Source: Coprinus comatus (Eukaryota > Basidiomycota > Agaricomycetes > Agaricales > Agaricaceae). From it: a stretch of DNA of 64,000 nt. Shown here in pieces: positions 11,098-22,387 of this stretch. Every line of letters starts with the position of its first letter. Position 1 is the stretch's first letter. Location of the stretch: positions 434,001 through 498,000 of the forward strand of contig JAWPGT010000014.1 of NCBI GenBank assembly GCA_034638255.1, written 5' to 3'. The position numbers were made by a program, and so were the translations under genes. The notes under the pieces are model-generated. The model was not told the DNA's origin and did not search any database. It saw only the letters and a list, made by a program, of their open reading frames with translations.

Positions 11098-12138
11098 ATG
11101 AATGCTGTTCTCGGAAAAACTGGCAAAAAGCTCTTTGAGAAACATCTCGAACAATACGCTCCTCAAGATCCTCTTTATGAAACCTATGTATCCCATAAAG
11201 GCAAACAGAAACGACGTCAAGTAAGTTCATCTTTGATCCCACCGAATTGCAAATGGCATTCCGGATAATAACATTCATTATCCCTTATTCATTGTGTGGT
11301 AATCACATAGCGAGAACTTCCACCAGGTCTTTCAAAGCGCGATATCAACATTCTCAAATCAATACGTCGTCGTGCACACTACCTTGACAAAGGATTCCAT
11401 ATCTTCGGATTCCGTTTCGGCTGGAACTTCTTCATCGGTCTTGTTCCAGTCATAGGAGACCTCACCAATCTATCATTAAACCACTTCTTTATCGTTCGTA
11501 AAGCCAAACAAGCGGACATCCCAGAATGGCTAGTTCGACGCATGCTCTTAAATAATCTTATCAGTACGGGAGTGGGATTTGTCCCTTTTGTGGGAGATGT
11601 TATTGTTGCAGTATTCAAAGCAAATAGCAGGAATGCTGCGTTGTTTGAAGAGTTTTTGAGAGTGAGGGGAGTAGATTATATGAAGATTCAGGAAGAGGAA
11701 GCAGGCAGGAATACTACTACTGAAGGTTCTACGGTTCAGGCTTCTGGTTCTACGGCACCTGCTAAGAAGCAATCACTGTGGAGGAGAATAGGTGTGAGCG
11801 AGAAGGATGTAGAACAGGTTAAACCAGGAGCAGGTTTAAAGGCCGGGGAAGTTGCATCTTCGGAGCCAGTTCACCCCGACACGGCCGTTAATGATGAGAG
11901 CGGGATTAATACTTCGGAACGTGTGACGACTACTGGTCCTGCTCCTGTAGCTTCGACATCTCAAACAGTTCCAGGGGGATTCCAACAAGAGGTTCACATG
12001 CCTAAAGATACGACTCCTTCACCTGGGAGGGCTAGGATGTTTTCGTTTTTTAATCACAGTAGTGCAAAGAAAGAACAGGAACCTCAGGATAGTCGCGATG
12101 TTCGTGGTAGGTTTGTGGAGAATGTCGATTCAGATTAA
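11098..12138 (+). CDS. DUF4112 membrane protein
   Basis: Two-exon gene. Exon 1 (MNAVLGKTGKKLFEKHLEQY...KRRQ) is joined by an intron at about 11221-11310 to ELPPGLSKRDINILKSIRRRAHYLDKG. The DUF4112 domain follows, with two related membrane-associated hairpins: FFIGLVPVIGDLTNL and TGVGFVPFVGDVIVAVFKANSRNAALFEEFL. The remaining half is a long low-complexity tail rich in Ser, Thr, Pro and Glu, ending GRFVENVDSD. DUF4112 proteins occur in bacteria and fungi and have no established function. The start ATG at 11098 is the first in frame; the frame is open upstream only through non-ATG codons. The stop TAA is at 12136-12138. Confidence 0.82.
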
Positions 12139-12559
12139 TGGTTATATTTGTGAACTTCTACTTTGTAAACGGATTTTGATGAATTTTATAGTATATTTTT
12201 TTTTTGCTGTACGTAATGTTTAATATTTGTAATGTTTGTGGAACGAATAAACCTGACGTGTACTCACTATACCACACTGCTCATATACGTAACAAAGTAA
12301 TGAATGTGAGTTGATGATGTTAAGAAATATGGTTGGTATTGGAAACATGCAGTATGTGCCAAGCATATACTACATACTCGTTGTTGTACCTGTATACAGG
12401 ACCATAGCAACAAAGCCCTATGCTCAAACCACCCCCTGCACGAACTACAGGTCGCCAAGAGAGTCATCAAAGTCGGGATCGAGCGTCAGTTCGATGACGT
12501 CAGGTATATCAGTCTAAGTATAGAACTTTGATCAAATATACCACATTTTATGATTGTTT
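12139..12559. other. Intergenic, no gene seen
   Basis: 3' flank of the DUF4112 gene up to the distal edge of repeat tail T2. AT-rich with T-runs near 12192; no supported ORF. Confidence 0.4.
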
Positions 12560-12886
12560 AAGCGTTTATCTTTATCTCTCTGACCACCTGTTCCAAGCTC
12601 TCTCTCGTTTAAAAATACTGAATTAAGGTCAGGATACAACAAAACATATCCTATGAAATGAAGGAAGTAAACGATCGACAGATGAAAAATTAAATGATCG
12701 GGTTGGTTTGTCTTGATTACGATTAGGCACGTTTTGTGTCTTCAAGTTGGCTTTTGAATCCAAGTCTCTCAACAATATTCATTGGTGATATGTGGTAATT
12801 CCAGAGGCTCCAATGGTCTGTGTGCTGAGGTCTCACTGTATATAAGTCTGAGAGGCTGGCTTTCGTTTCTTGTCTCTTACCATCTC

Positions 12887-12918
<32 letters not shown>

Positions 12919-13599
12919 CCCCTTCCTCCTACTCACCTCTTTCTTTTCTTTCTAGGCCTCCCTTTGGACCCAGGCATTCGAGTGGAAGATTGGCCGACAG
13001 ACCTTGAATGAGCCGACGGACCCTGGACCCATGGATTTTTTTGTGTGGTTGGGCTGAGCTTCGTGCGGCCATTGGGATGTGTGCGAGTGCCGGTACTGTG
13101 CCCCCCACTTTTTGTTCTTTTAAGCCCTAGGCACCTTTTTCTTTTCTTTTCTCTCGCAGAGTTTTTTGTGGTGGGCCGTTGCGAGACGGTAATATTCCTG
13201 GGGGTTGGTCGGCAGTCTTAACCGGAGACTCTTCCGATGACGGGTGGCTACTTTACCCTCCAACAATCGGGACTCAGTCCCCTTGTCTGCGCTGCGTAGC
13301 CTGGTTCTATAGGGAGTAGAAGCACAGAAGGTACCTCCAGGGCGATGTAGAGCCATCATCTGCTACTCCGTTCTTAGGCCAGTACATCCCCCCGCGTACC
13401 ACCGAGATTGCTTCAGTAGGAGTTGGTCTTAAGAGCGTGAGGTGACTTTATATTTCTCTCTTTTTGTTTTCTGTGTTTCCTTAGTCCTTACATTTGCATT
13501 CTTATATATTGTCGTAGTAATACCTCATTCTCACTCGTCTCAATATCTAATTAAAATTACAATGAGAAAGAAATATGTGAAGTTTTGAAGTATCAAGCT
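12560..13599 (+). repeat. GC-rich tail T2 of the helicase unit
   Basis: The second copy of the tail, lying directly downstream of helicase H2 (reverse strand). Homology to T1 starts near 12560 (CTCTCTCGTTTA; GATCGGGTTGG) and runs without a break to the H2 stop codon. Read left to right it holds TATATAAG (12839-12846), a (CTCCCT)n tract at about 12885-12915, a C/T run ending CTTTCTAG at about 12955, a block with ATGGATTTTTTTGTGTGG, a second C/T run ending TCTCGCAG at about 13160, and a conserved block to CTTAAGAGCGTGAGGTGAC near 13445. By eye it is very close to T3. An 79-codon open frame (13359-13120, minus) is shared with T3 but broken in T1. Confidence 0.85.
12839..12846 (+). promoter_or_regulatory. 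TATA box in tail T2
   Basis: TATATAAG followed by a strongly CT-rich tract, conserved with T1 and T3. If used, the transcript would run through the tail toward the 3' end of H2 on the antisense strand. Confidence 0.5.
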
Positions 13600-16493
13600 C
13601 TAGAAGATACGAAACCCGGTCTGCAAAACCGCCTTTTCATCAATCCATGCAGTATTTCCAAATGCTTTCTCCATCGCAGAAACCAAGGTCCCTTTGGCAA
13701 TAGTGGAGATAAAATGTCGACTGGTAACAATAATCATCCCTTTTTTGCACCGACTAAGCATGACGTTGACTCTACGCAAGTCATTGAGAAATCCAATCTT
13801 GTTGGTCTTGACAAGCGAGATGATAATGTAATCCGCTTCGTTCCCTGATAAAGATATCCTCTTTTAGCTCAACCCATACTACGCAGCTAGGTGTTACACC
13901 CACCTTGGAAGGAATCAACATTGAAAACTTTGTCTTCCCAATCAAGTTCAGCGCCCCTTAAAGACGTTTCTAACAAACCACGCTGTGCATCGTAAGGGGT
14001 AATGATACGAAATTTGTAGCCAGAAGTTTGCATATGTCTTGAGAGAACAGTAACAATATTTGCTTGTTCCTCATTCTACAATAACAGATAAAAATAAAAT
14101 GCGAATTCAGATTAGTATGTTGTGTCAAGAGAGAGCCTTAAGTGGTAGAGATAGAATTGAAAAACATACGATCCAACTAGATCCTTTTGATTTCTCTTGT
14201 CCACGAGCAACGTCAATAAAACGACAACATAGTTTATGTGTAATAGCGTGTTGGGTTTTAAGTTTGTTGTTGTATACTCTCTGAGAGAGTACATTTCCTA
14301 TATGTAATGGCATTCGGTCTATTATGATACAATAATCATAAGTCATCAGTGATTCATTCCATAAAAAAATGTGGTTGAAGAGGATGAACGAAAACTTTAC
14401 ATTGTGTATCAAGAAATATAGCCTTTTCTCTAAGATGTGAGAATTCAAATACACTTTGAAGACCTTTGACATCATTTTGACCATACGGTGGAACTAAATG
14501 CACAAGTTATTGAGATTCATTGCATCAAAAAAACAGAATTCAAAAATCAAAAAACTCGGTTTATAATACAACACGTACGTTGTTTATCATCCCCAATAAA
14601 CACCATTTTCTTAATCGTAGTCTTGAAGCGATCAAGTAACGGAATATAATCTCCCACTTCAATTTGACTTGCTTCATCAAAGATAAGAAGAGTTGGAGGA
14701 ACCAATTGAACATATTGAGATATACGTTCATTGGATAGCATGCTAAGAGTGCATAAAATAACTCTTGATCCTGCAAGTTGTTCTTCGGCTGCTACCAGAC
14801 CGTCAGCAAATCTATCGGAGCGTATTATGTTCTTTTGGACTTTTGGATAGATGTGTTCATGCCTATTGGTTCATCTCATATTTGGTACAAAGGCAAAATT
14901 TATTATTATTATCAAAGTGGACTCACCAATCGAAATGGAAATCCTTTGAAACGAGAAGTGTAAAATCAAAAAACTCCACATCTACCAACTTTTCTGCAAT
15001 ATTCTTGACCGCAACATTAGATTGCGCAATTAACCAAACCGTACGATCTGCCGAGGATTGATCAGTGGAGGCAATAAGGCTAAGAACCGCGGCGGCGATA
15101 ACTGTTGTTTTTCCTGTTCCAGGTGGTCCTTGTATGATAGTAATCCTCGTTTTCCCTTCATTAGACAGTATAGCCTCCGCTGCTAGCATTTGTGAAGAGT
15201 TAAGTGGTCGCATTTTAGTCCCATAATCGAGTTGGATGGCTGTTGGGAATATTTGTGGTTTTTGGGTTCGAGAGTGTTCCCGGAACCAGATATCTTGAAC
15301 AAGAATATCCTTAAGGAAGGTGCTGCGATTTTGAAGAATTTCCAGTATAACTCTGGTTCGAGATGCTTCTGCGCACGTAGGATCCTCGCGTCCAATAGTG
15401 TATATCTTCAATTTGTCTGCCTGGTTCATAGTTCGCACCCCGTGAAACTGAACCGTTCTGCCCTCAATTTTTATTGTATTTCCGTTTTGCTTTGTTTTCA
15501 GGCCTTCGTGATCAAACTCGAGTTTGATAACCTAAAGAAAATATTATTGGGGTGACAGTAAACTTTCGAATCGAAAAACCTACCTGATTTGAACCAGGTC
15601 GCATTATTCTGGTCTTATATCTTGATGATGTCACAACCATCTTTCCCTTTTTAAAATCATGTTTCTCAATCTCATTCTTGAGGACAGTAGGTTGAAGGCC
15701 ATGTAACAGATCCAACTCTCGAATCGTTTTTGCTAAAAACCGCAACTCCTGTAAAAGTGTTAAAAAGACACATAACGATAACGACAACAAGTAAACTCCA
15801 CATACCTTGATCCTAAACGATGTGGTGTTAATTTCCCGAATCTCGAAAACTGGATCTATTAGGGAAGCCACATAGGCAGCCCAAGCTTGGACAACAATCA
15901 CAGAAATATCGGTAGTCCCAACACCTTCGTCACGGAACAACTCTGCAACCATAACGGGATCAACCAGCGGTTTTCCACCAAGAGCTTTGACTTTAGAGCT
16001 ATACAAGTATCGCGCATCTTTCTGACCCGAGAGAATATCCATCCCCTTACGTATCAATAGCCCATGATCGACAAACAGCGTCGTCGATAGTTTGTCCATA
16101 TGAAAAGCATATTTCTTGTATTCAGCATTCATGAGTAAAGTTTTGAGAATAGAATAGTGTTCGTTGCAGGATTTGCCTGATTTGACTGACAGTTTGATGA
16201 CCAAGACATCAGTCTCTGTGGAGAGTGCAAGCATAGTTAAGTTATGTTTGCGATTATAAATAGGCGCGACGCCAATAATCTTCTTTCCCGTTGCAGATAA
16301 TAAAAAGGCATCGAATATCGGCTTGGTTAATTCGTTCTCATGCAAAGTACATGCATATATTGGCTCGGACTTTTGGGGAATGATGTTCTGCGTTATATAA
16401 ACGGCCTTATACTAAAAGTCCCTTTTGAGTTTTGCGGCAAGAAAAATTATAGAAAAAACAACACACTTTTGTAGATGTTACGTTCCGGAACAT
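13600..16493 (-). CDS. UPF1-like SF1 helicase with unique N-terminal region (copy H2)
   Basis: Apparently intact multi-exon gene of roughly 800 residues. The start was inferred by comparison with H3: exon 1 MFRNVTSTK (ATG 16493-16491), an intron to about 16379, then NIIPQKSEPIYAC. The N-terminal region of about 250 residues (IIGVAPIYNRKH, DVLVIKLSVKSG, YAFHMDKLSTTLFVD, LLIRKGMDIL, VVQAWAAYVAS) looks like a degenerate RNase H-like 3'-5' exonuclease fold; this is inference. A connector (RIMRPGSNQV) leads into the helicase: ALNSSQ-type Q motif region, Walker A GPPGTGKTT, Ia SNVAVKNIAEKL, motif II DEASQIEVGDYIPLLDRF, motif III GDDKQ, IV ITPYDAQRGLLE, V VDSFQGNEADYI, VI RRVNVMLSRCKKG. It ends GFRIF, TAG at 13602-13600. 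The gene is followed at once by tail T2. Confidence 0.85.
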
Positions 16494-16846
16494 TGAGAGG
16501 GAGATTTGCAAGAAAGCGAACGGGAGGTGGGTCCTAAACACTGAGGCATTTCATCAGGCTTTTAAGGGTCGTTAGTTCGGTATTTGGCGAGAGATAGTAT
16601 GAAAAGTCTAAAGAAATGCGAAGGCAGCAAGGAAAGGTTATCCACTAGATCACGTATTCGCCGAGATAGAGCCATAGATCGAGGCGATCACCGTTCGGCA
16701 TTGAGAGAACGATTAAACCACGTTTACCTTTCTTGGAAAAGGGGCAGGCGACGAGGTGGCAGTGCAAAATGTGAGTGCACGTGATGAAAGGACTTGACAG
16801 CGTTCGACAATTCGAGGTCTTGCAGAGTATCCCAGGCCCCCCCGCT
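16494..16846. other. Divergent upstream region, H2 and PAM18
   Basis: 353 bp between the H2 start and the PAM18 start. The H2-proximal part (to about 16570, CATCAGGCTTTTAAG) is shared with the H3 upstream region; beyond that the two diverge. This marks the 5' edge of the duplicated unit. Confidence 0.5.
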
Positions 16847-17223
16847 ATGTCAACTCCTGTTATTCTCGGTATCGGTGCTATTGCAGCTGCTCTAGCTGGT
16901 CGCACCTTAATTCAACGCGGTATTATTGGTGGCAAGAGAGGAGCTGAGCAATGGGTTAGAGGAGGGTTCAAGGCTAAAATGGACCGTAAAGAGGCAATTG
17001 AAATTCTTGGTCTCAAGTAAGCACTATGCCTCGTATTTCGAAACTATAATCTCAATACATTCTCTATGATAGAGATGGCCCAACATTGCGCACAAAACTG
17101 AAGGATGCCCACCGTCATATCATGTTGGCCAACCATCCCGATCGTGGTGGTTCACCGTATTTGGCCAGTAAAATCAACGAGGCCAAGGACCTACTGGACA
17201 AAACTGAAGGACGTGGACGTTAA
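16847..17223 (+). CDS. PAM18: Mitochondrial import motor J-protein Tim14/Pam18
   Basis: Two exons (16847-17016 and 17073-17223) encode about 106 residues. An N-terminal membrane segment ([18 protein letters not shown]) precedes a short linker ([16 protein letters not shown]) and a compact J domain with the diagnostic [21 protein letters not shown]. This is the layout of Pam18/Tim14, the inner-membrane J protein that stimulates mitochondrial Hsp70 in the TIM23 import motor. The intron falls in Leu-Lys before the J domain ([13 protein letters not shown]). Stop TAA at 17221-17223. Length and motifs are normal. Confidence 0.92.
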
Positions 17224-17526
17224 AATTAGAGACTTTCTGACCGGTATGTACCATAATTAAATTAATATTGGTTGGAGTCATTCGCTCACTTTCCGACCCA
17301 ATAGCTCCTGCTTTGCTGTATTATTATTATGTGACGTCTATATCCGCACACTAGATTGCAACAACTTAATATACATATCTCCCCGGCTCATGTTATACTC
17401 TGATTGACCTGAAATTGGCCTTACAAAACGATAGAAAGACTTTGGAGAAAGACCAATGATATCATTTAGCTGACTAAGCCTAATTTCTCTGCTCGTTACT
17501 CGCAGAATTAGGCATCTACAGATATT
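17224..17526. other. Intergenic PAM18-EFM4
   Basis: 303 bp with no open frame of note; holds the PAM18 3' end and the EFM4 promoter. Confidence 0.4.
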
Positions 17527-18449
17527 ATGGGTGCAGAATTACCGCCATCGAAGTTGGGCACCAAGCAACAGTGCGTCACAAATTGCTTATTGACGGTGCC
17601 TTATTCAAATCCTCCATGTCAACAGCTGGGATAAAGTTTATGCCCAAGAACTAACAAATTTTGAAGAAAATGGCGATGAGGGGGAGATCTGGTTTGTTTG
17701 TCCCATTAAATCCCAGCTAAATCTGTACCAACGATTTCCAGGTTCGGTGAAGACACCGTCGAGAAAATGGTTGATTGGTCAATGGAACACGTACCTGCAT
17801 CCGATGACCCCAAAACTCTAGAGATCGGAAGTGGAAATGGAACACTCTTGTTTGCACTTGCCGAAGCCGGCTACAAACCTACTCTCTTGCAGGTATCGAT
17901 TATAGTGGTGATGCAGTCAAATTAGCCAAGAACATTTCAAAAACACATAAAAATACCACCGAGATCACTTTCACTGAATGCGATTTCTTACAAGATGATC
18001 CACCTCTTTTGCCTAACATGGAACAAAAAGATGCTCCTGGTTGTTGGAATCTTATACTTGACAAAGGCACTTACGATGCCATCGCTCTTGGTCCAAAAGA
18101 CGAAACGGGAAAATCACCTGCAGTAAATTATCCTAAACGCCTCACCAGGTTACTAAAACCAGGAGGTATATTTCTCATTACATGCAAGTAAACTCATATT
18201 ATCAATTCTACGATTGAGGCTAATATTGTATTGAACTTCTAGCATGTAATTTTACAGAAGAGGAACTCAAGGAGAGTTTCATCAATGAAGAAACCGGCCT
18301 CATGTATCAGTACGTTTCTAGAATAACCCTTCCGAGGAGCTACCAATTTTAACGAGAGGTATAGCTCTCAGATACAACATCCAACGTTCACCTTCGGTGG
18401 TCGGTCTGGTAGTATAGTTTCCAGCATCGCGTTCCAAAGATCGCAGTAA
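17527..18449 (+). CDS. EFM4: eEF1A lysine methyltransferase Efm4/METTL10 type (one frame interruption)
   Basis: SAM-dependent methyltransferase that modifies a lysine on elongation factor eEF1A. Exon 1 is MGAELPPSKLGTKQ; introns then lead to HWDKVYAQELTNFEENGDEGEIW, FGEDTVEKMVDW and motif I TLEIGSGNGTLLFALAEAGY. The stretch GIDYSGDAVKLAK follows, then ECDFLQDDPP, NLILDKGTYDAIAL, LLKPGGIFLIT and NFTEEELKESF. The last exon is HPTFTFGGRSGSIVSSIAFQRSQ, TAA 18447-18449. Between PTLL and GIDYSG, at about 17887-17892, one base appears to be missing: TTGCAGG where TTGGCAGG would give the family's usual AGIDYS. A 38-nt intron from 17892 would restore a frame but would remove the conserved GIDYSGDAVKLAK. 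A 49-nt intron (18311-18359) resolves the later frame change. It is convergent with SGD1, 35 bp apart. Confidence 0.85.
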
Positions 18450-18484
18450 GGGTTCGATCGAAAGTTTAGGCAATGCTGAGAATA

Positions 18485-21400
18485 TTACAAGGTTGGAATA
18501 ATGTCAAGTCCAGTTCGTAGTGTATCCAGTGCCAGGGCATTAGCCCATTTCACGAGCTTGACCAAATTTTCATCCTCGTACGTATATTTCTTGAACGCAT
18601 TGGACAAAAAGTACACCAGACCCATAGCAAGGTTTTCTATCCTCGAGGCCTTAAGGAAGATTTCCTCGACTGCAGCACGGTTACGTGTTGTAGGCAACTG
18701 GCTGATATCAATTAATGGTGTAGCACTTTGGCTGTTGATGAAAAGTTGGGTAAAGAGTTCTCGCAAAAACACCTCACTTTGCTCTTTCAAAATGGTAAAA
18801 TCAACAGCCTATAAAACCCGATTATTGAGCATTTTGATATATGTGAAAAACGGTCTGTAAGGCTAACCTTAAGGATACTAAGTGACACAACATCCTTTGA
18901 AATCCACCATGCGTAAGCCTTTGCAACATTCCTCATTCGCGATGTCGATATCTTCTTCAAATCAAACCCATCATCTTCTCTGGCGTTTTTAACTATTTCT
19001 GCTCCTCCCACCGTAGTTTCTCCCAAATCTCTCAAGAAATCCCATAAACAGAATTGTAGCGTAATTTTGTAGGAGTGGGATTGACTACAAAGTTGTTGGC
19101 ATACGAGAACATAGTATGGATTGAACATTTTCTCCTAATTTAGAAAGAAGTTTAGAATTGGAAAACAAGTGCAATGAGTGTAAATGACATGACGTACGTT
19201 CCCACAACAATGCAAAAGAACCCGAACAATCTCTCGTTGTTGAAACTCTGTCAAATTAAGCTGCGAAAGTCTTTCACAGGCATCAACGTAATCCTAAAAA
19301 CGATCTATCATTAACAAAAAAAAAAAAAAAAAAGAAGAAGGCAAAAGAAGGCGTACATCGCTACTCATCAAGACCACAAAAATACTCCGACGAATATCTG
19401 TATTCATTCCTTGTTTTCTTGCAAGTTTGAGTAGATCATTTGCAGGTTCATTTAGTGTTGTTACTGTTACTTGACCATTGACTTGCGTCTTGGCAATACT
19501 CTCCTGAGCATCAACTAATGGATTACCACCCCAAGCCGCGCCAACAAGCCACCATTTTCCTTTACTTTCCGCAGAATGAAGATCCTCGAGTGAAACACGG
19601 AGTGCATCATGTGCCAATACTAATAATTAGATGCAAGTTAAGTTACAATGTTGTAATGTTAGAATATAACAATCATGCTTACCATGTTTCTTCTTCGTTA
19701 GGTTAGACAAGAATTTTTTCATTCGTTCAACAGCTTCACCTCCTTGATTTTGAGTAACATTTCGTTTCAATTTGTTGTTTTTCAAGTTGATTAAGGTTTC
19801 GATCATGAATTTAGTTCGAGAACTTTTTATGTCGTTTAGGAAATTCAATTCAGAAATGAATTTCATAGGAGTATTACTCACCTGAGTTCTTCATCCTTTC
19901 CTGCCACCTTCTGCTGCACAATACCAATAATATCTTTGAGCGCCGAAGGATCATCTTGTCGAAGTTGTTGACCAGAATCTATAATAAAACAAAAACAAAA
20001 AACAACATAAAAAACCCTTGACAAAAAAACAAGGCGGCGCAAACAGTTGGTTACATACTTCGCATTAACTTGAGTAAAAGGTCAACATTAAATTCCGTCA
20101 AATCATCTTTGAGAAGTTGTCGAATGAGGTCAAAGACCAAAACCGATGATATCACTTGGAAATTATACAACTCCGATAGTAAAACCATCAAATTAGAACA
20201 TTCCTTTCCTCGCGAATCAGAATCTTCTTCTCTTTGCTTTTGCTGTGGATCTTCATCCACTTGAGGTTCGGAATTTTGGAGTGTTTTGAAATGTTGTTCA
20301 TAGGTTGTGACCACGTTTTGTACGAAGGAAGCAGCTATTTAACCAAAACCGGTCTGGGTATTTTGAATAATGCAGGAATGGTTCAAGGATCACACACCAA
20401 ATTCAATACCAATGAGTTTATGTAGACTGGATATGAGTGCAGCATGGAGAACGACGTATGAATCCAGTAACATTGAATGAGAGGATGTTCCTTCAACCAC
20501 AAGGTTTGTAATACACGATGTGACGTCTGAAAAGAAGCATTGAGTCGAGGTATTAGATAGCGAAGAAAAACACGTTAGAGACTCACCGTGACGTCTATTG
20601 CTACGATATAGCCCTTCAATGGTATCAATTATTGAAGCCAAGTTTTGTTCGCTCATTCTGAGAAACAAATTAGAACGCGGTAGATTAGATTTCAGAGCGG
20701 AAGAGGTACATACCGATTCAGTAGACCCTTCAATTGTTTTTTTCAACTTCACCATCTCCTCCGACTCCTTATCGTCCTTTTTTCTCAGATGTGGGGTATG
20801 TAACGCGTTGCTGAATGAAAAAGGGGATTTATAAGACATTTTGAGAGCACCATTTCAGTGGACATACTGGGAGCAGTTGAAGCCGTTTCATCTTTTGAGT
20901 CCTCTTTCTTCTGTGTTGTTGTTTCTTTTTGTTCGTTCTCTTCATCCTCTTCATCTCTTCTTCATTCAATGTGATACCTCCCCATTCCTCCTCCTCCTCC
21001 TCCTCCTCTTCTTCGTTACTCTCAGAATCCATATCCAGTTCATCATCATCATCATCCATGTCCTCATCGCTCTCACCTCCATAGTTGGCCTGAGGTAGAG
21101 GCTCAGTTTACAGATTCATATAGAAAGTAAACTATAAACCATACCACTGGGAAATTCAACGAATCCGCAAAGTCCAACAAATCTATCACCAATACCCAAG
21201 ATTAGTTCTCATTATCATTAAATTAAAACACACAACTTTCAATAAAATCTCACTTACCATCCAACCCATCCTCTTCCTCCGCACTCTTCTTTTTCGTTTT
21301 CCCACCTTTATATCCCAACTTCTTCTCCAATATTGCTATATACCTATCTTCATGTTCCTCTATCTGACTCTTTTTGCAGAGAGAGTATACGTGCTATCTT

Positions 21401-21924
21401 GTCAACTTTCTCTTTTCCTTTCTCTTTCTCCTTAGTCGTCATCGATTTACTCTTCTTCACTTTCACTTCTTCCTTCTCTACCTCCTTCTCCTTCCCTTTC
21501 TCCTTCCCTTTCCCATCAACATTAACAATCGCCACACCACTATCCAATTTAACTTTCTTCCTATTCGGCTCACCCTCACCCTCTCCCTCATCCTCTCTCT
21601 CATCCTCTCTCTCATCCCGATCATCAACATTTCGTTTCCTTCCGGTAGCAAAATACTGTGCTTTTTTCTGTTTTTGTTCTATACGTTCCTTCTTACGAAC
21701 CTCTTTTCTACTTCCATTAGCTTTACGCTTTTTGTAATTGGATTTTATATGACCATCATCTATGGAAAATAATAACAGAGATAGCAATGGCAATATGAGT
21801 TATGAGTATATTTTGATGTCTAAAAAGTAAACATCATATAAAAAATCCACATACCTTCTTGTCCATCAAGTTGTCCAAGTATACTCTGAGGAAGAGCAAT
21901 AGATTTTAATTTCTTAAATCCCAT
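18485..21924 (-). CDS. SGD1: Sgd1/NOM1 (MIF4G-MA3 nucleolar protein)
   Basis: Many-exon reverse-strand gene for the nucleolar MIF4G/MA3 protein needed for 18S rRNA production; yeast Sgd1 and human NOM1 are the known members. The N-terminus (MGFKKLKSIALPQSILGQLDGQE) leads to a long Lys/Glu-rich charged region (KKRKANGSRKEVRKKERIEQ, DREDEREDEGEGE, KEKGKEKEVEKEEVKVKKSK). An acidic block follows (DMDDDDDELDMDSESNEEEEE). The MIF4G region includes IIDTIEGLYRSNRRHGD, HAALISSLHKLIG and FNVDLLLKLMR, then NNKLKRN and SLEDLHSAESKGKWWLVGAAW. The MA3 region includes LMSSDDYVDACERLSQLNL, REIVRVLLHCC, NPYYVLVCQQLC, FCLWDFLRDLG and RMRNVAKAYAWWIS. The start ATG is at 21924-21922; the stop TAA is at 18487-18485. 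Confidence 0.92.
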
Positions 21925-22076
21925 GCTTCCCAGAGTCCACGTCCTAAGTTGTAAAAATGAAAAAAAGGGTATCCCAATAAGAAAAAGTTAACAGAAGGCA
22001 AAATCAAAAGATGGTGTTAAACGGCTCGTTATGACATAATCTTTGATCTGGATTTTGCTCCAAAAATTTGGGAAAG

Positions 22077-22081
22077 AAAAA
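22077..22081 (-). terminator. Pol III terminator for tRNA-Gly
   Basis: TTTTT on the minus strand, about 32 nt past the tRNA 3' end. It is the first T-run of this length downstream. Confidence 0.4.
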
Positions 22082-22112
22082 CCATACAAATTTGTTATGT
22101 TTGGTAGTCAAA

Positions 22113-22183
22113 TGCATTGACCGGGAGTCGAACCCGGAGCTAGGCCATGGGAAGACCCAATGTTACCGCTACACCATCAATGC
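22113..22183 (-). tRNA. tRNA-Gly (anticodon CCC)
   Basis: 71-nt intronless tRNA. The acceptor stem GCATTGA pairs with TCAATGC (22120-22114) and the discriminator is A at 22113. The A box lies in TGGTGTAGCGG and the B box is GGTTCGACTCC. The anticodon arm is GGGTC-TTCCCAT-GGCCT: U33, CCC at 34-36 and A37, with two G-U pairs in the stem. It lies 189 bp upstream of the SGD1 start on the same strand, so the two promoters are close. Confidence 0.92.
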
Positions 22184-22387
22184 TTCACCAAGTAATTCGT
22201 TGTTTACAAGTTCTATGGATTTTACACAGGCAGTAAGTAGAAGGAACTTCACTTCTTACCCAGTACTAGTCTTCTGTTGTTAATCTTAAGGCAAGAAGGT
22301 GATATATATATATAAGTTTTATGACTATCGTATTGTAACAATGAACAGTAGAAAAATATACAAATATACAAAAATGAAATGGTATAT

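Noticed and set aside
13120..13359. 79-codon ORF in the tails (MALHRPxGTFCASTPYRTRL)
   Set aside because: Shared by T2 and T3 but interrupted by an insertion in T1; conservation is explained by the conserved DNA, not by coding.
18311..18359. Second frameshift in EFM4
   Set aside because: A 49-nt intron starting GTACGT and ending GAGAG joins GLMYQ to YSSQIQHPTF in frame.
18403..18472. tRNA-like A and B boxes (TGGTAGTATAG; GGTTCGAT)
   Set aside because: No acceptor stem or anticodon stem forms, and the stretch translates as the conserved C-terminus of EFM4 (HPTFTFGGRSGS...).
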